DNA of 64,000 bases from Streptomyces sp. NBC_01485 (GTDB lineage Bacteria > Actinomycetota > Actinomycetes > Streptomycetales > Streptomycetaceae): NCBI RefSeq assembly GCF_036227125.1, contig NZ_CP109435.1, forward strand, positions 1,736,001-1,800,000. The letters are read 5' to 3'. The position numbers and the translations under genes were made by a program. Shown here piece by piece: positions 42,169-52,371 of the stretch. Each line of letters opens with the position of its first letter. Position 1 is the first letter of the stretch. The notes under the pieces were generated by a model. That model did no database searches. It was not told the origin of the DNA and saw only the letters and a program-made list of their open reading frames with translations.

Positions 42169-44685
42169 TCAGCCCCGCAGAACCGCCCCCGTACGCTCGC
42201 CCGCGAGAGCAACCGCCGCATCGCGGGCCGCCGAGGCCTCGTCGACGGTCAGCGTCCGGTCCCCCGCGCGGAAGCGCAACGCGTACGCGAGCGACTTCCG
42301 CCCCTCACCGAGCTGGTCCGCGTTCACGTACACGTCGAACAGACGGATACCCTCCAGCAGTTCACCCGCGCCTTCGCGCAGCGCGGACTCGACCTCGGTG
42401 TGCGGCACGAACTGGTCGACGACGAGCGCGACGTCCTGCGTGGCCACCGGGAACGTGGAGATGCTCGGCGCCTGGGGCGTGTCGTCGCCGACCTGCTCCA
42501 GGACGTCGAGGTCCAGCTCCATCGCGGAGGTCCGCGCGGGCAGCCCCAGCGCCTTCAGCACCCGCGGGTGCAGCTCACCGGCATGGCCGACGACCCGCTC
42601 CGCACCGTCGACGACCACGACCAGCTCGGCGCAGCGACCGGGGTGCCACGGCCCGTACTGCCCGCCCCGGACGACCAGTTCGGCGCCGGCCTCGCGGGCG
42701 ACGGCCCGGGCCGACTCGACCGCGTCGGCCCAGTCCGCCGGGCGGCCCTTGCCCCACCAGCCGGCCTGCTCGCGGGCGCCCGCGAGGACGACGGCGACAT
42801 GGCGCGGCTGCTCGGGGAGCACGGCGTCGAGCGCGGCGATCTCCGCGCCGGTCGGACGGCGGTCGACCGGAAGGTGGCCGGCGACACCGGCCGCCTGCTC
42901 GCGCGGGTGGAAGACGAGCCCGGTCTCGAACAGCGCCAGATCGTGGCTGCCCCGCCCGTCGTTGCGCCGCAGGGCACCGAGCAGGCCCGGCAGCAGCGAC
43001 GTACGGAGCGCGGGCTCCTCGTCGTTGAGCGGGTTGGTGAGCTTGACGACACGGCGGGCCGGGTCGTCGGCGTCCAGCCCGAGCTGGTCGAAGACCTGCT
43101 CGCTGATGAACGGGTAGTTCGGGGCCTCGACGTAGCCGGCCCCGGCCAGGGCGCGGCCGACGCGGCGGTGCAGGCGCTGGCGGTGGGTGAGGCCGCGGCC
43201 CGAGGGGGGCTTGGGCAGCGTGGAGGGCAGGTTCTCGTAGCCCTCCAGCCGGATGACCTCCTCCGCGAGGTCGTTGACCTCGGCGAGGTCGGGCCGCCAG
43301 GACGGGACGGTGACGACGAGCTCGTCCTGCCCGTACACGTCGCAGCCGATCTCCTGGAGGCGGCGTACGACGGTCTCACGGCCGTAGACGACGCCCGCGA
43401 CCTTGTCCGGGTGGTCGGCCGGGACGCTGATCGTGTGCGGGGCGGACGGGGCGACGACCTCCGTGACGCCCGCGTCGGCCGTGCCGCCCGCGAGGAGGAC
43501 CAGCAGGTCGACCGTGCGCTGCGCGGCGGCCGCCGCGGCGGCCGGGTCGACGCCGCGCTCGAAGCGGCGGGACGCCTCGGAGGACAGCTTGTGGCGACGG
43601 GCCGTCCGCGCGATCGCCACCGCGTCGAAGTGGGCGGCCTCGATGACCACGTCGGTCGTCGCGTTCGCCACGTCGGTGTGGTCGGCGATCTCGGTGTTGG
43701 CGCCGCCCATGACACCGGCGAGGCCGATGGGACCGCGCTCGTCGGTGATCACCAGGTCCTCGGCGTGCAGCTTGCGCGTCACCCCGTCGAGGGTGACGAT
43801 CTGCTCGCCCTCCCCGGCCCGGCGCACGCCGATGGTGCCCTGGACCAGGCCGCGGTCGTAGGCGTGCAGCGGCTGGCCGACCTCCGTCATCACGTAGTTG
43901 GTGACGTCGACGGCGAGCGAGATCGGGCGCATGCCGACCTTCTGCAGCCGCCGCTGGAGCCAGATCGGGGAGCGCGCCTCGGGGCTCAGACCGGTGACGG
44001 TGCGGGCGGTGAAGCGGTCGCAGCCGGCCGGGTCGGAGACCTGCACCGGGTAGCCGAAGGCGTTCGGGGCCGGTACGTCGAGGAGGGCGGGGTCGCGCAG
44101 CGGGATGCCGTAGCCGATGGCCAGCTCGCGGGCGATGCCGCGGATGGACAGGCAGTCGCCGCGGTTGGCGGTGACGGCGATGTCCAGCACCTCGTCGACC
44201 AGTTCCAGCAGCTCGATGGCGTCCTTGCCGACCTCGGTCTCGGGCGGCAGCACGATGATGCCGTGGCTGCCGTCGTCGCCCATGCCCAGCTCGTCGCCGG
44301 AGCAGATCATGCCGTGGGACGTCTTGCCGTACGTCTTGCGCGCGGCGATCGCGAAGTCGCCGGGGAGGACGGCGCCCGGGAGGACGACGACGACCTTGTC
44401 GCCGACGGCGAAGTTGCGGGCGCCGCAGACGATCTCCTGCGGCTCGCCGGTGCCGTTGGCAGTGCCGACGTCGACCGTGCAGAAGCGGATCGGCTTCTTG
44501 AAGCCCTCCAGCTCCTCGATGGTCAGCACCCGGCCCACGACGAGCGGGCCCTTGAGGCCGGCGCCGAGCTGCTCGACGGTCTCGACCTCGAGGCCGGCCG
44601 ACACCAGCTTGGCCTGCACGTCACGGCCGGTCTCGGTGGCGGGGAGGTCGACGTACTCCCGCAGCCAGGAAAGCGGGACCCGCAT
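42169..44685 (-). CDS. pheT: Phenylalanyl-tRNA synthetase beta subunit
   Basis: An 838-residue subunit that supports charging of tRNA-Phe with the alpha subunit (alpha2beta2). Domains in order: N-terminal helix and tRNA-binding OB fold (about 40-150, [21 protein letters not shown]), B3/B4 editing region (about 205-390), B5 (about 410-480), a catalytic-like core (about 490-700), and the FDX-ACB anticodon domain at the end ([31 protein letters not shown]). Length is normal. ATG 44685 shares a base with the pheS stop. Confidence 0.97.
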   Translation of the reverse strand: MRVPLSWLREYVDLPATETGRDVQAKLVSAGLEVETVEQLGAGLKGPLVVGRVLTIEELEGFKKPIRFCTVDVGTANGTGEPQEIVCGARNFAVGDKVVVVLPGAVLPGDFAIAARKTYGKTSHGMICSGDELGMGDDGSHGIIVLPPETEVGKDAIELLELVDEVLDIAVTANRGDCLSIRGIARELAIGYGIPLRDPALLDVPAPNAFGYPVQVSDPAGCDRFTARTVTGLSPEARSPIWLQRRLQKVGMRPISLAVDVTNYVMTEVGQPLHAYDRGLVQGTIGVRRAGEGEQIVTLDGVTRKLHAEDLVITDERGPIGLAGVMGGANTEIADHTDVANATTDVVIEAAHFDAVAIARTARRHKLSSEASRRFERGVDPAAAAAAAQRTVDLLVLLAGGTADAGVTEVVAPSAPHTISVPADHPDKVAGVVYGRETVVRRLQEIGCDVYGQDELVVTVPSWRPDLAEVNDLAEEVIRLEGYENLPSTLPKPPSGRGLTHRQRLHRRVGRALAGAGYVEAPNYPFISEQVFDQLGLDADDPARRVVKLTNPLNDEEPALRTSLLPGLLGALRRNDGRGSHDLALFETGLVFHPREQAAGVAGHLPVDRRPTGAEIAALDAVLPEQPRHVAVVLAGAREQAGWWGKGRPADWADAVESARAVAREAGAELVVRGGQYGPWHPGRCAELVVVVDGAERVVGHAGELHPRVLKALGLPARTSAMELDLDVLEQVGDDTPQAPSISTFPVATQDVALVVDQFVPHTEVESALREGAGELLEGIRLFDVYVNADQLGEGRKSLAYALRFRAGDRTLTVDEASAARDAAVALAGERTGAVLRG

Positions 44686-45806
44686 CAGATCTCCATCCCG
44701 AACGGCCGGGTGAACCGGACGTCACCCTCGACCATGTCTCGCATGTCTTCGACGTTGTGGCGGAACATCAGCATCCGCTCGATCCCGAACCCGAAGGCGA
44801 ACCCGCTGTACTTCTCCGGGTCGACGCCGCAGGCGGTCAGCACCTTGGGGTTGACCATGCCGCAGCCGCCCAGCTCGATCCAGCCCTCGCTGGAGCAGGT
44901 GCGGCAGGGCCGGTCGGGGTTGCCGACGGACTCGCCGCGGCAGACGTAGCACACCATGTCCATCTCGGCGGACGGCTCGGTGAAGGGGAAGAAGTTCGGC
45001 CGCAGCCGCGTCTTCATGCCCGCGCCGAACAGCGACTGGACCATGTGGTCCAGGGTGCCCTTGAGGTCGGACATGGTCAGGCCCTCGTCGATCGCGAGCA
45101 GCTCGACCTGGTGGAAGACCGGGGTGTGCGTGGCGTCCAGCTCGTCCGTGCGGTACACGCGGCCGGGGCAGATCACGTACACCGGCAGCTCGCGCTCCAG
45201 CAGGGAGCGGATCTGGACCGGCGAGGTGTGGGTGCGCAGCACGACACCGGACTCGGTGCCGCCCTGGGGGCCCTGCACGAAGAAGGTGTCGGCCTCGCCG
45301 CGGGCCGGGTGGTCCGGGCCGATGTTGAGGGCGTCGAAGTTGAACCACTCGGCCTCGGCCTGCGGGCCCTCGGCGACCTCGTAGCCCATGGCCACGAAGA
45401 CGTCCTCGATGCGCTCCGACAGCGTGGTGAGCGGGTGGCGGGCGCCGGCCGGCACGCGGTCGTGGGGCAGCGTGACGTCCACCGCCTCCTCGACCAGGAC
45501 GCGCTGGTCCCGCTCGGCCTCCAGCTCCTCCTGGCGGACGGCGAGGGCCTTGTTCACCGCGCCCCGGGCCTGGCCGACCGTCTTGCCGGCGGCGGCCTTG
45601 GCCTGCGGGGGCAGGGCGCCGATCTCGCGGTTGGCGAGGGCCAGCGGGGAGGCGCCGCCGGTGTGGGCGACCTTGGCCTCCTGGAGGGCGTCGAGGGAGT
45701 CCGCGGCGGCGAAGGCGGCGAGCGCCTCGTCCCGCATGCGCTCGATCTCTTCCGGTTTCAAGGCCTCGACCTCTACCGGGTCGTACGACTTATTCGGTGC
45801 CGACAT
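44685..45806 (-). CDS. pheS: Phenylalanyl-tRNA synthetase alpha subunit
   Basis: The 373-residue catalytic subunit forms Phe-AMP and Phe-tRNA. It has an N-terminal coiled coil (residues 15-105), class II motif 2 ([10 protein letters not shown]...), a Cys-rich insert [16 protein letters not shown] typical of actinobacteria, and motif 3 near the end ([19 protein letters not shown]). It starts at ATG 45806 after GGGAAGAG. No T-box or Phe-rich leader peptide was seen in the 139 bases upstream. Confidence 0.97.
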   Translation of the reverse strand: MSAPNKSYDPVEVEALKPEEIERMRDEALAAFAAADSLDALQEAKVAHTGGASPLALANREIGALPPQAKAAAGKTVGQARGAVNKALAVRQEELEAERDQRVLVEEAVDVTLPHDRVPAGARHPLTTLSERIEDVFVAMGYEVAEGPQAEAEWFNFDALNIGPDHPARGEADTFFVQGPQGGTESGVVLRTHTSPVQIRSLLERELPVYVICPGRVYRTDELDATHTPVFHQVELLAIDEGLTMSDLKGTLDHMVQSLFGAGMKTRLRPNFFPFTEPSAEMDMVCYVCRGESVGNPDRPCRTCSSEGWIELGGCGMVNPKVLTACGVDPEKYSGFAFGFGIERMLMFRHNVEDMRDMVEGDVRFTRPFGMEI

Positions 45807-45945
45807 CTCTTCCCGTGCTTCCGATTAGCTGGCTGAAGGTCCCCGTCACCGACTCACGCAGAGGTCAGAGGGCCGTCCATGGGACACAAAGGTGCCAAAG
45901 GCCGAGTCTAACGGGGTGGAGGTATACGGATGCGCCCGCGGGCAC

Positions 45946-47061
45946 TCAGGTCAGGTAGGCCGGAGTGCTCACGGGCAACGTAAACCGGAACTCGGCGCCG
46001 CCGCCGGGGGCGCGGCCGACCGTGATGGTGCCGCCGTGGACTTCGACGATGCCCTTGACGATGTACAGCCCGAGGCCCGTGCCGCCGCGCTTGCTGCCCC
46101 GCCAGAAGCGGGTGAAGACGCGGTTCATGGACTCCTCCGGGATGCCGGCGCCCTCGTCGCTCACGGTGACCGACGTGCCGGTGTCCTCCCCTTCCCGGGG
46201 GGACGCGGCGGGCGTGATGTCGATCGTGACGGTTCCCTCGCCGTGGCGCACCGCATTTTCGATCAGGTTGCTGAGGACCTGGTCGACCTTGTCGGGGTCG
46301 GCCCACAGGGCGGGCAGCGGCTGCTCGACGCGGAGCAGGAACCGGTCGGCGGGCTGTCCGGCGGCCACGTAGGCCTGGATGTGGCGTCCTACGGCCGCGC
46401 CTATGTCGACGGGCTGGCGGCGTACTTCCAGCCGTCCGCTGTCGATCCGCGAGATGTCCAGCAGTTCGGCGATGAGCCGGGTGACGCGGTCCGCGTCGGC
46501 GTCGACGGTCTCCAGCATCAGCCGCTTCTGGTCGTCGGTGAACCGCGACCACTTGGCGAGCAGGGTGGCGGTGAAGCCCTTGACGGAGGTGAGGGGCGAG
46601 CGCAGCTCGTGGGCGACGACGGCGATCAGCTCGGCGTGGCTGCGTTCGGTGCGGCGGCGGGCCTCGGTGTCGCGGAGGGAGACGACCACCCGGCGGACGG
46701 GGCCGGTGGGTTCGGCGCGCAGGTACCGGACGGTGACGAGCACCTCGCGTCCGCCCGGCAGCAGCAGGTTGCGCTCGGGCTGGCCGACGCGGATGGCGAG
46801 GCCGCCGTAGGGGTCGGTCAGTTGCCACCAGCGGCGGCCTTCGAGGTCCTCTAATGGCAGGGCCTTGTCGAGGGGCTGTCCGAGGGCGTCCTCGGCGGGG
46901 ATGGTGGTGATGCGCCGGGCGGCGGCGTTGAAGCAGATCACGTGCCCGTGCTCGTCGGCGACGACCAGTCCGTCGGGCAGGTCGTCGGGGTCGATGCCGA
47001 GTCCGGTGAGGTCACCGGCGGGTCGGGCCGCTCCCGGTGCGCTGCTCGTGCCGACACTCAT
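45946..47061 (-). CDS. PAS-containing sensor histidine kinase
   Basis: A 371-residue kinase without signal peptide or TM helices, so cytosolic. A PAS domain covers about 25-130 (DGLVVADEHGHVICFNAAA), HisKA has the phospho-His in VVAHELRSPLTSVKGF (near residue 152), and HATPase has NLIENAVRHGEG, DEGAGIPEES and GTGLGLYIVKG. No response-regulator gene lies adjacent, so its partner is elsewhere. The gene sits between trmH-like and pheS genes on the same strand, with 139 bases before pheS. Confidence 0.92.
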   Translation of the reverse strand: MSVGTSSAPGAARPAGDLTGLGIDPDDLPDGLVVADEHGHVICFNAAARRITTIPAEDALGQPLDKALPLEDLEGRRWWQLTDPYGGLAIRVGQPERNLLLPGGREVLVTVRYLRAEPTGPVRRVVVSLRDTEARRRTERSHAELIAVVAHELRSPLTSVKGFTATLLAKWSRFTDDQKRLMLETVDADADRVTRLIAELLDISRIDSGRLEVRRQPVDIGAAVGRHIQAYVAAGQPADRFLLRVEQPLPALWADPDKVDQVLSNLIENAVRHGEGTVTIDITPAASPREGEDTGTSVTVSDEGAGIPEESMNRVFTRFWRGSKRGGTGLGLYIVKGIVEVHGGTITVGRAPGGGAEFRFTLPVSTPAYLT

Positions 47062-47113
47062 CCCCGTACCTCACCTCCCGTCCTCCCGGAAGAGGCCCCC
47101 CGAGCACGTCACC

Positions 47114-47968
47114 CTACTCGCTCTCGGTGACAGAGCGGCACCCTCCGGAGGCGCGCTGTGCACGGGCCGACGCATACAGACATACGGCGGCGGCGGTCGC
47201 CAGGTTCAGGCTCTCGGCCTTCCCGTGGATCGGGACGCGCACGACGGCGTCCGCGAGGTCCCGGGTCTCCTCCGGCAGGCCCCAGGCCTCGTTGCCGAAC
47301 ACCCAGGCGGTGGGCCCGCCCATCGTCTCCTTGTCGAGCTCGTCGTCGAGGTCGTCCTCCCCCGCGCCGTCGGCGGCGAGGATCCGCACACCGGCGTCCC
47401 GCAGCCCCGCCACGGCCTGTTCGACGGGGACCCCGACGGCGACGGGCAGGTGGAACAGCGACCCGACGGAGGCGCGGACGGCCTTGGGGTTGTACAGGTC
47501 GACGGAGGCGTCGGTGAGGACGACGGCGTCGGCCCCGGCGGCGTCGGCGCACCGCAGGACGGTGCCGGCGTTCCCGGGGTCGCGCACATGGGCCAGTACG
47601 GCGACGAGCCTCGGCCGGGCGGCGAGGATGGCCTCGAACGGCGTGTCCAGGAACCGGCAGATGGCGACGAGTCCCTGCGGGGTGACGGTGGTGGAGATGT
47701 CCTCGATGACCTGCTCGTCGGCGAGATGGACCCGGGCGCCCGCGCCTCGCGCCTCGCCGATGATGTCGGCGTACCGCTCCGCGGCCTCGACGGTGGCGAA
47801 CAGTTCCACGAGCGTGTCCCCGCCGTGCCCCGCCGCCTCCCGCACGGCCTGCGGCCCCTCCGCGAGAAACAGCCGCTCCTTACCCCGGAAGTTCCGCTTG
47901 GCGAGCCGCCGGGCGGCGACGACGCGGGGAGAACGAGGGGAGATCAGCTCGGGGGTGGCGGAGGTCAT
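47114..47968 (-). CDS. SPOUT/TrmH family RNA 2'-O-methyltransferase
   Basis: A 284-residue rRNA or tRNA methyltransferase. An N-terminal substrate-binding domain (RSPRVVAARRLAKRNFRGKE, FLAEGPQAV) is followed by the knotted SPOUT domain with its three motifs: HVRDPGNAGTVLRCADAAGA, WVFGNEAWGLP and ESLNLATAAAVCLYA. ATG 47968 is chosen since family similarity starts there; GTG 47992 and ATG 48022 are upstream options. It follows rplT after a strong hairpin. The RNA target is unknown. Confidence 0.92.
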   Translation of the reverse strand: MTSATPELISPRSPRVVAARRLAKRNFRGKERLFLAEGPQAVREAAGHGGDTLVELFATVEAAERYADIIGEARGAGARVHLADEQVIEDISTTVTPQGLVAICRFLDTPFEAILAARPRLVAVLAHVRDPGNAGTVLRCADAAGADAVVLTDASVDLYNPKAVRASVGSLFHLPVAVGVPVEQAVAGLRDAGVRILAADGAGEDDLDDELDKETMGGPTAWVFGNEAWGLPEETRDLADAVVRVPIHGKAESLNLATAAAVCLYASARAQRASGGCRSVTESE

Positions 47969-48024
47969 GGGCGGTTCGCTTTCACCAGTCACTCGGGTAC
48001 AGACACTCGGGTACGGACACAACA

Positions 48025-48054
48025 GGACCCGCAGGTCTTGAAACCTGCGGGTCC
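48025..48054 (-). terminator. Hairpin after rplT
   Basis: GGACCCGCAGG (48025-48035) and CCTGCGGGTCC (48044-48054) pair at all 11 positions with an eight-base loop. It lies 32 bases past the rplT stop and before the methyltransferase start, ending the infC-rpmI-rplT operon on the leftward strand. Confidence 0.85.
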
Positions 48055-48085
48055 TCAGTCACGTCGGCTCAGAGCCGGCGCAGCG

Positions 48086-48469
48086 TCACGCGGCCTTCGG
48101 CGCGTTCACGTCCGCCGGGAGGGCCTTCTGCGCGGCCTCGACGAGCGCGGCGAACGCGGTGGCGTCGTTCACGGCCAGCTCGGCCAGGATCTTGCGGTCG
48201 ACCTCGATGTTCGCGGCCTTCAGACCCTGGATGAGGCGGTTGTAGGTCATGCCGTTCTGGCGGGCCGCAGCGTTGATGCGCTGGATCCACAGCTGACGGA
48301 AGTCGCCCTTGCGCTTCTTGCGGTCGTTGTAGTTGTAGACCAGCGAGTGGGTGACCTGCTCCTTGGCCTTGCGGTACAGGCGCGAACGCTGACCGCGGTA
48401 GCCGGAGGCCGCCTCGAGGATCGCCCGGCGCTTCTTGTGGGCGTTTACTGCCCGCTTGACGCGTGCCAC
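48086..48469 (-). CDS. rplT: 50S ribosomal protein L20
   Basis: A 127-residue assembly protein of the large subunit that binds 23S rRNA. The start [18 protein letters not shown], the middle [14 protein letters not shown] and the [14 protein letters not shown] block are standard L20. It follows rpmI by 111 bases. In many bacteria L20 binds the operon leader and represses it; such a site may exist upstream of infC but is not identified. Confidence 0.98.
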   Translation of the reverse strand: MARVKRAVNAHKKRRAILEAASGYRGQRSRLYRKAKEQVTHSLVYNYNDRKKRKGDFRQLWIQRINAAARQNGMTYNRLIQGLKAANIEVDRKILAELAVNDATAFAALVEAAQKALPADVNAPKAA

Positions 48470-48580
48470 TTTTTAACTCCTTGTAGCGGGGCCGTGGTTG
48501 TCGTCACACGACCCGGAATCGATGGGGTCCCGGTCCAGACGTACGGCGCGCGGTGATCAAGGGATCAGGCGCCGCGAACG

Positions 48581-48775
48581 TCACTTGCCGAGAAGCTTCT
48601 TGATCTTCGCGGCGTCGCCCGGGGCCATCTCGGCGGTGCCGGTGAGGCGGCGCGTCACGCGGGACGACTTGTGCTCGAGCAGGTGGCGCTTGCCGGCGCG
48701 CTCACGGAGCACCTTGCCGGAGCCGGTGATCTTGAAGCGCTTGCTGGCACCGCTGTGCGACTTGTTCTTCGGCAT
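48581..48775 (-). CDS. rpmI: 50S ribosomal protein L35
   Basis: A 64-residue ribosomal protein beginning at ATG 48775, [20 protein letters not shown], and ending in the [10 protein letters not shown] tail, complete and normal in length. It is the middle gene of the conserved infC-rpmI-rplT operon, about 107 bases after infC. Confidence 0.98.
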   Translation of the reverse strand: MPKNKSHSGASKRFKITGSGKVLRERAGKRHLLEHKSSRVTRRLTGTAEMAPGDAAKIKKLLGK

Positions 48776-48882
48776 AGCGCCGTTCTCTCCTCGTCGGTGG
48801 CGTTCCGGTGCCCGGCCGTGAAACCGGGCACGATGGAACGTCGCTTGTATCGGTTGGGTCCTCGGGACTCGCGTCCCTCGGA

Positions 48883-49635
48883 TCACGCCTCGGCGGAAGC
48901 CTGCTGGGCAGGGGCCTCGACATCGTGTGCTTCGACGTCGTGTGCTTCGACGTCGTGCGCTTCGACGTCTTCGTCGACGTCGTCCGCTTCGAGATCGTCA
49001 TCGAAGTCGGTCTCGGCGTTCACGGCGTCGGCGTCCGCGGCGTTCTGCGAGCGGCCGGGGTTGGCCTTCGCCTCGGCCTTGCGGGCCTCCTGCGCCTGCC
49101 GGGCCTCGGCCATCGCCTCGGTCTTCTTCTTGTGCGGACCGAGAACCATGATCATGTTCCGGCCGTCCTGCTTCGGGTTCGACTCGATGAACCCGAGATC
49201 CTGGACATCTTCCGCGAGACGCTGCAGCAGTCGGTATCCCAGCTCGGGACGGGACTGCTCACGACCGCGGAACATGATCGTGATCTTGACCTTGTCGCCC
49301 TGCTTGAGGAACCGGACGACGTGACCCTTTTTGGTGTCGTAGTCGTGCGGGTCGATCTTCGGCCGGAGCTTCATCTCCTTGATGACCGTGTGCGCCTGGT
49401 TCTTGCGCGCTTCACGGGCCTTCATGGCCGACTCGTACTTGAACTTGCCGTAGTCCATGAGCTTGCAGACCGGCGGGCGGGCGGTCGCCGCGACCTCGAC
49501 CAGGTCCAGGTCGTACTCCTGCGCAAGCTCCAGTGCCTTGGCCAGGGGGACGATGCCCACCTGCTCGCCACTGGGACCGACAAGTCGCACCTCGGGAACG
49601 CGAATCCGGTCGTTGATGCGGGGCTCGGCGCTGAT
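48883..49635 (-). CDS. infC: Translation initiation factor IF-3, apparent ATC start
   Basis: A 250-residue initiation factor that discriminates start codons and keeps 30S subunits free. The N-domain begins [20 protein letters not shown], with linker and C-domain through [17 protein letters not shown]. No ATG/GTG lies at the family start: ATC 49635 follows GAGGAGG by four bases, as in other bacteria where non-AUG infC starts allow self-repression. The frame extends to 49722 but that part lacks similarity. The C-terminus has a 60-residue acidic extension with HDVEA repeats, typical of Streptomyces. Confidence 0.95.
   Translation of the reverse strand: MSAEPRINDRIRVPEVRLVGPSGEQVGIVPLAKALELAQEYDLDLVEVAATARPPVCKLMDYGKFKYESAMKAREARKNQAHTVIKEMKLRPKIDPHDYDTKKGHVVRFLKQGDKVKITIMFRGREQSRPELGYRLLQRLAEDVQDLGFIESNPKQDGRNMIMVLGPHKKKTEAMAEARQAQEARKAEAKANPGRSQNAADADAVNAETDFDDDLEADDVDEDVEAHDVEAHDVEAHDVEAPAQQASAEA
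48915..48980 (-). repeat. 15-base tandem repeats in infC acidic tail
   Basis: A 15-base unit encoding HDVEA recurs three to four times in frame, lengthening the acidic tail of IF-3. Copy number could vary by slippage without altering frame. Confidence 0.75.
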
Positions 49636-49722
49636 GGATCCTCCTCGATAGCACCACGCGGCGGTCTGGCGGACGGCCGCGTAACGTCTGTGTTCGTTAG
49701 GCTTATAACCACGCCGAAGCAC

Positions 49723-49753
49723 AAAAAATGCCCCGAACGATCACATGCGGGGC
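49723..49753 (-). terminator. Attenuator-type hairpin in infC leader
   Basis: On the minus strand GCCCCG and CGGGGC pair around a 12-base loop (49730-49753) and are followed by a run of six U. This is a classic intrinsic terminator, but it lies about 90 bases before the infC start, within the likely leader. It may control the operon by attenuation. No gene lies in 49754-50031 other than leader sequence. Confidence 0.6.
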
Positions 49754-50031
49754 TCCAAGCACTACCGGAGCACCGCCGCGAGGATCGCGGGGCGCACTAC
49801 CGGGCGACTCCATCGTCCGTACGGAACGATGGTGGCCGCCTGACCGGGGTGACCCGCCGTCCGTGAGGACAGTCGGGTGGGAGCTCGGAAACTCCACTTG
49901 TGGGCCGGGCCCGCCGTGCTGGGGCGCACGCGTGTCCGACCGGTCGTTACACGAGATTAGCAGCCTGCGCCAGGAACGGCGAATCGAGCCTCGGTACGGA
50001 GCTTGTCCGCCCTGCGCCTATCGTGTCCTGC

Positions 50032-50406
50032 ATGAGTGACACCTCCCCCGCCGGCTCCGCCGAGACCCCCGGCCCCGACTTCGACGAGATGACCCGCGAC
50101 ATCGCCGAGGTCCCCGCCGTCGAGGTGATCGTGACGGTCGCCGTCAACCTGATGAGCGCCGCGGCCGTGAAACTCGGGCTGACGGAGGAGGGCGACAAGT
50201 ACAAGGACCTGGACGAGGCCCGCAAGCTGGTGCACGCCCTCGCCGGGCTGCTCGACGCGAGCACGACCGAGATCAGCTCCTTCCACGCGGCCCCGCTGCG
50301 CGACGGCCTGAAGTCGCTCCAGCTCGCGTTCCGCGAGGCGTCCCTCGTCCGGGACGAGCCGGGTCAGGGCCCGGGCGAGAAGTACACCGGCCCGATCTAC
50401 GGCTAG
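50032..50406 (+). CDS. DUF1844 family protein
   Basis: A 124-residue protein of unknown function, conserved and divergent from infC in actinobacteria. The DUF1844 core reads VEVIVTVAVNLMSAAAVKLG, then DLDEARKLVHALAGLLDAST and LQLAFREASL. The helical, partly hydrophobic first segment could pack against a membrane or a partner. ATG 50032 is the first start with the family opening MSDTSPAGSAET. It is convergent with the SseB gene, 21 bases apart. Confidence 0.88.
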   Translation: MSDTSPAGSAETPGPDFDEMTRDIAEVPAVEVIVTVAVNLMSAAAVKLGLTEEGDKYKDLDEARKLVHALAGLLDASTTEISSFHAAPLRDGLKSLQLAFREASLVRDEPGQGPGEKYTGPIYG

Positions 50407-50427
50407 CCGGCACGGTGATCGTGTAGC

Positions 50428-51207
50428 TCAACCTCTCACGTACAGGGGCTCGCCCGGAGGCGTCGTCCCGGCCGGCAGCAGTGCCAGGTCGAGGCCGCGC
50501 ACCAGGCGGGCCCTCAGTGTTTCGTCGGCGGCGAGCCGCCGGGCCACGGCCCGGGCGGCCTCGGCGGGGACGGCGGCCGGGTCGAGGACGAGGGCGAGGG
50601 TGCCGTCGGCCTGCCCGGGGCCGAGGTGGGCGGTGACGACGTCGGGTTCGGCGGCCACCGCGTCCCGGACCGCGCCCCGGACCGCCGGATCGGCGAGCGG
50701 GTCGGTCGTCGTACGGCCCTCGGCGAGCGCCAGCAGCGCGGGCCCGGTCAGTTCGAAGGCCACCGGTCCGGCCAGGTCGAGGAGGACGGTGTCCGCCTTC
50801 TCGTGCGCGGCGGCCCGCAGCGCCTGGTGCAGGGGTACGGCGACGGGGCGGGCCTCGGGGTCCCAGCGGGCGAGGGAGTCGGTGGACGTGAAGGCGGGCA
50901 GCGCGGTGCGGGCGCCCGCCTTGAGGGTGGGAACGGCCATGTCGCTGGTCTTCTCGCGGCGCAGCCCGCCCTCCCGTCTCCCACCACCACCCTTCCAAGG
51001 AGCTTCGCGCCCCTCCTCACCGTCCTCCTCGACCTCGCCGAGCACGGCGACCACCGGGACGAGGAGCCGGGCGCCCTTGAGGGCTGCCAGGACGGGTCCG
51101 ACGGCGGTGCGGTCCTTGGCCCAGGCGGCGAGGGCCGCGGTCAGCCGGGGGTCGGCGGAGCCGTCGTCGTCGGAGAAGCCGGGGTCGGGAATGTTCTTGT
51201 TCGCCAC
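50428..51207 (-). CDS. SseB family protein
   Basis: A 259-residue protein with an SseB N-terminal domain (LTAALAAWAKDRTAVGPVL, LLVPVVAVLGEVEEDGEEGR, PAFTSTDSLARWDPEARPVAV), followed by a second conserved streptomycete segment (ADTVLLDLAGPVAFEL). SseB-domain proteins are cytosolic and of unclear function in actinobacteria. A glycine/arginine loop at about 70-85 is low complexity. It is divergent from the serine hydrolase gene over 151 bases. Confidence 0.85.
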   Translation of the reverse strand: MANKNIPDPGFSDDDGSADPRLTAALAAWAKDRTAVGPVLAALKGARLLVPVVAVLGEVEEDGEEGREAPWKGGGGRREGGLRREKTSDMAVPTLKAGARTALPAFTSTDSLARWDPEARPVAVPLHQALRAAAHEKADTVLLDLAGPVAFELTGPALLALAEGRTTTDPLADPAVRGAVRDAVAAEPDVVTAHLGPGQADGTLALVLDPAAVPAEAARAVARRLAADETLRARLVRGLDLALLPAGTTPPGEPLYVRG

Positions 51208-51358
51208 GGTCGTCGACCTTATCGGGGGGATGCCGCCGGGGTTGTGCGGGGCCCGAAAACGCGGTGGTCACCGCTCTCACGGGATTCTCAGTCTCCCCTG
51301 ACACGCCTCTCACGTCCGTCCAACGGGGTGCACAGCCGCCGCCCCGAGCATCGGCGGC

Positions 51359-52348
51359 ATGGAGTCTTCCAGAGCACGTCGCGGCCGTCGCGCTCGTCCC
51401 TCCCGGCGCCGTCCGCTGCTGCACATCGCGCTCGCCACGGTGGCCGTGCTGGGTGCGACGGCGGGCGGGACCGTTTATGTGAAGGCACAGGCGCACTCGG
51501 GTACGGGAGCCGTATCGTCGGCCTCCGCGACGCCGTCGGCGTCCGGGTCGGGGAACGGGGAGGTGTCGGTGGAGTCCGTGGCGGCGCCCGGGACGGATCA
51601 TGACGCGCTGCTGGCGTCGGCGGTGAAGTCGGTGACCGTGCCGGCGGGGGTGGCCGTGTCCGTGGCCGTGCTCGACGTGGACTCCGGCGGCGGTGCCACG
51701 TACGGCGAGGGCGTCTTCGACACGGCGAGCATCGTCAAGGTGGACATCCTGGCGACGCTGCTGCTCCAGGCGCAGGACGCGGACCGTCGTCTCACCGCGG
51801 CCGAGCAGGCGTACGCCACCGCGATGATCGAGAACAGCGACAACGACTCGGCGTCGGCGCTGTGGCGGACCATCGGGAAGGCGGCGGGTCTGCACGCGGC
51901 GAACGAGCGGTTCGGGCTGACGGACACCGAGGGCGGCGACGACATGCTGTGGGGGCTGACCCAGACCACGGCCGCCGACCAACTCGTCCTGCTCCAGCAG
52001 GTGTTCGGGGACGACTCGGAGTTGAGCGAGGCGTCGCGGGCGTACCTCCAGGGGCTGATGGGGCAGATCGCCGTCGGACAGCAGTGGGGTGTCTCGGCCG
52101 CGGCCGAGGGGGCTTCGTGGGCGCTGAAGAACGGCTGGCTGCCGCGGAGCACGACCGGGCTGTGGGACATCAACAGCATCGGGCGGGTGACCGTCGACGG
52201 CCACGACTACCTGGTCGCCGCGCTGTCGAACGGCAACGCGACGCAGGCGGCGGGGATCTCGCTGGTCGAGTCGGTGGCCGAGGCGGCGGTGTCGGCGTTC
52301 ACGTCGGCTTCGACGGCCAGGTCTGCTTCGGCGTCCGCCGCCGAGTAG
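51359..52348 (+). CDS. Secreted class A beta-lactamase-like serine hydrolase
   Basis: A 329-residue exported protein with an Arg-rich start and an uncleaved-anchor or signal helix at about residues 20-42. The penicillin-recognising fold shows SxxK at S124-K127 (SIVK), SDN at 160-162, and a KNG triad in SWALKNGWLP. The triads suit a beta-lactamase-like or transpeptidase-like enzyme, but the active role is unproven. The C-terminus is an Ala/Ser-rich stretch. It is convergent with the mycosin-like gene 23 bases on. Confidence 0.85.
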   Translation: MESSRARRGRRARPSRRRPLLHIALATVAVLGATAGGTVYVKAQAHSGTGAVSSASATPSASGSGNGEVSVESVAAPGTDHDALLASAVKSVTVPAGVAVSVAVLDVDSGGGATYGEGVFDTASIVKVDILATLLLQAQDADRRLTAAEQAYATAMIENSDNDSASALWRTIGKAAGLHAANERFGLTDTEGGDDMLWGLTQTTAADQLVLLQQVFGDDSELSEASRAYLQGLMGQIAVGQQWGVSAAAEGASWALKNGWLPRSTTGLWDINSIGRVTVDGHDYLVAALSNGNATQAAGISLVESVAEAAVSAFTSASTARSASASAAE

Positions 52349-52371
52349 CGGGACCGGCCGCGAACCGTGCG

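Noticed and set aside
45807..45945. T-box or leader peptide for pheST
   Set aside because: No Phe-codon-rich short ORF, T-box core sequence or terminator/antiterminator pair was seen in the gap.
49636..49722. N-terminal extension of infC from the upstream in-frame start
   Set aside because: The 29 extra codons lie over the leader and lack IF-3 similarity, whereas a strong ribosome site precedes the ATC.
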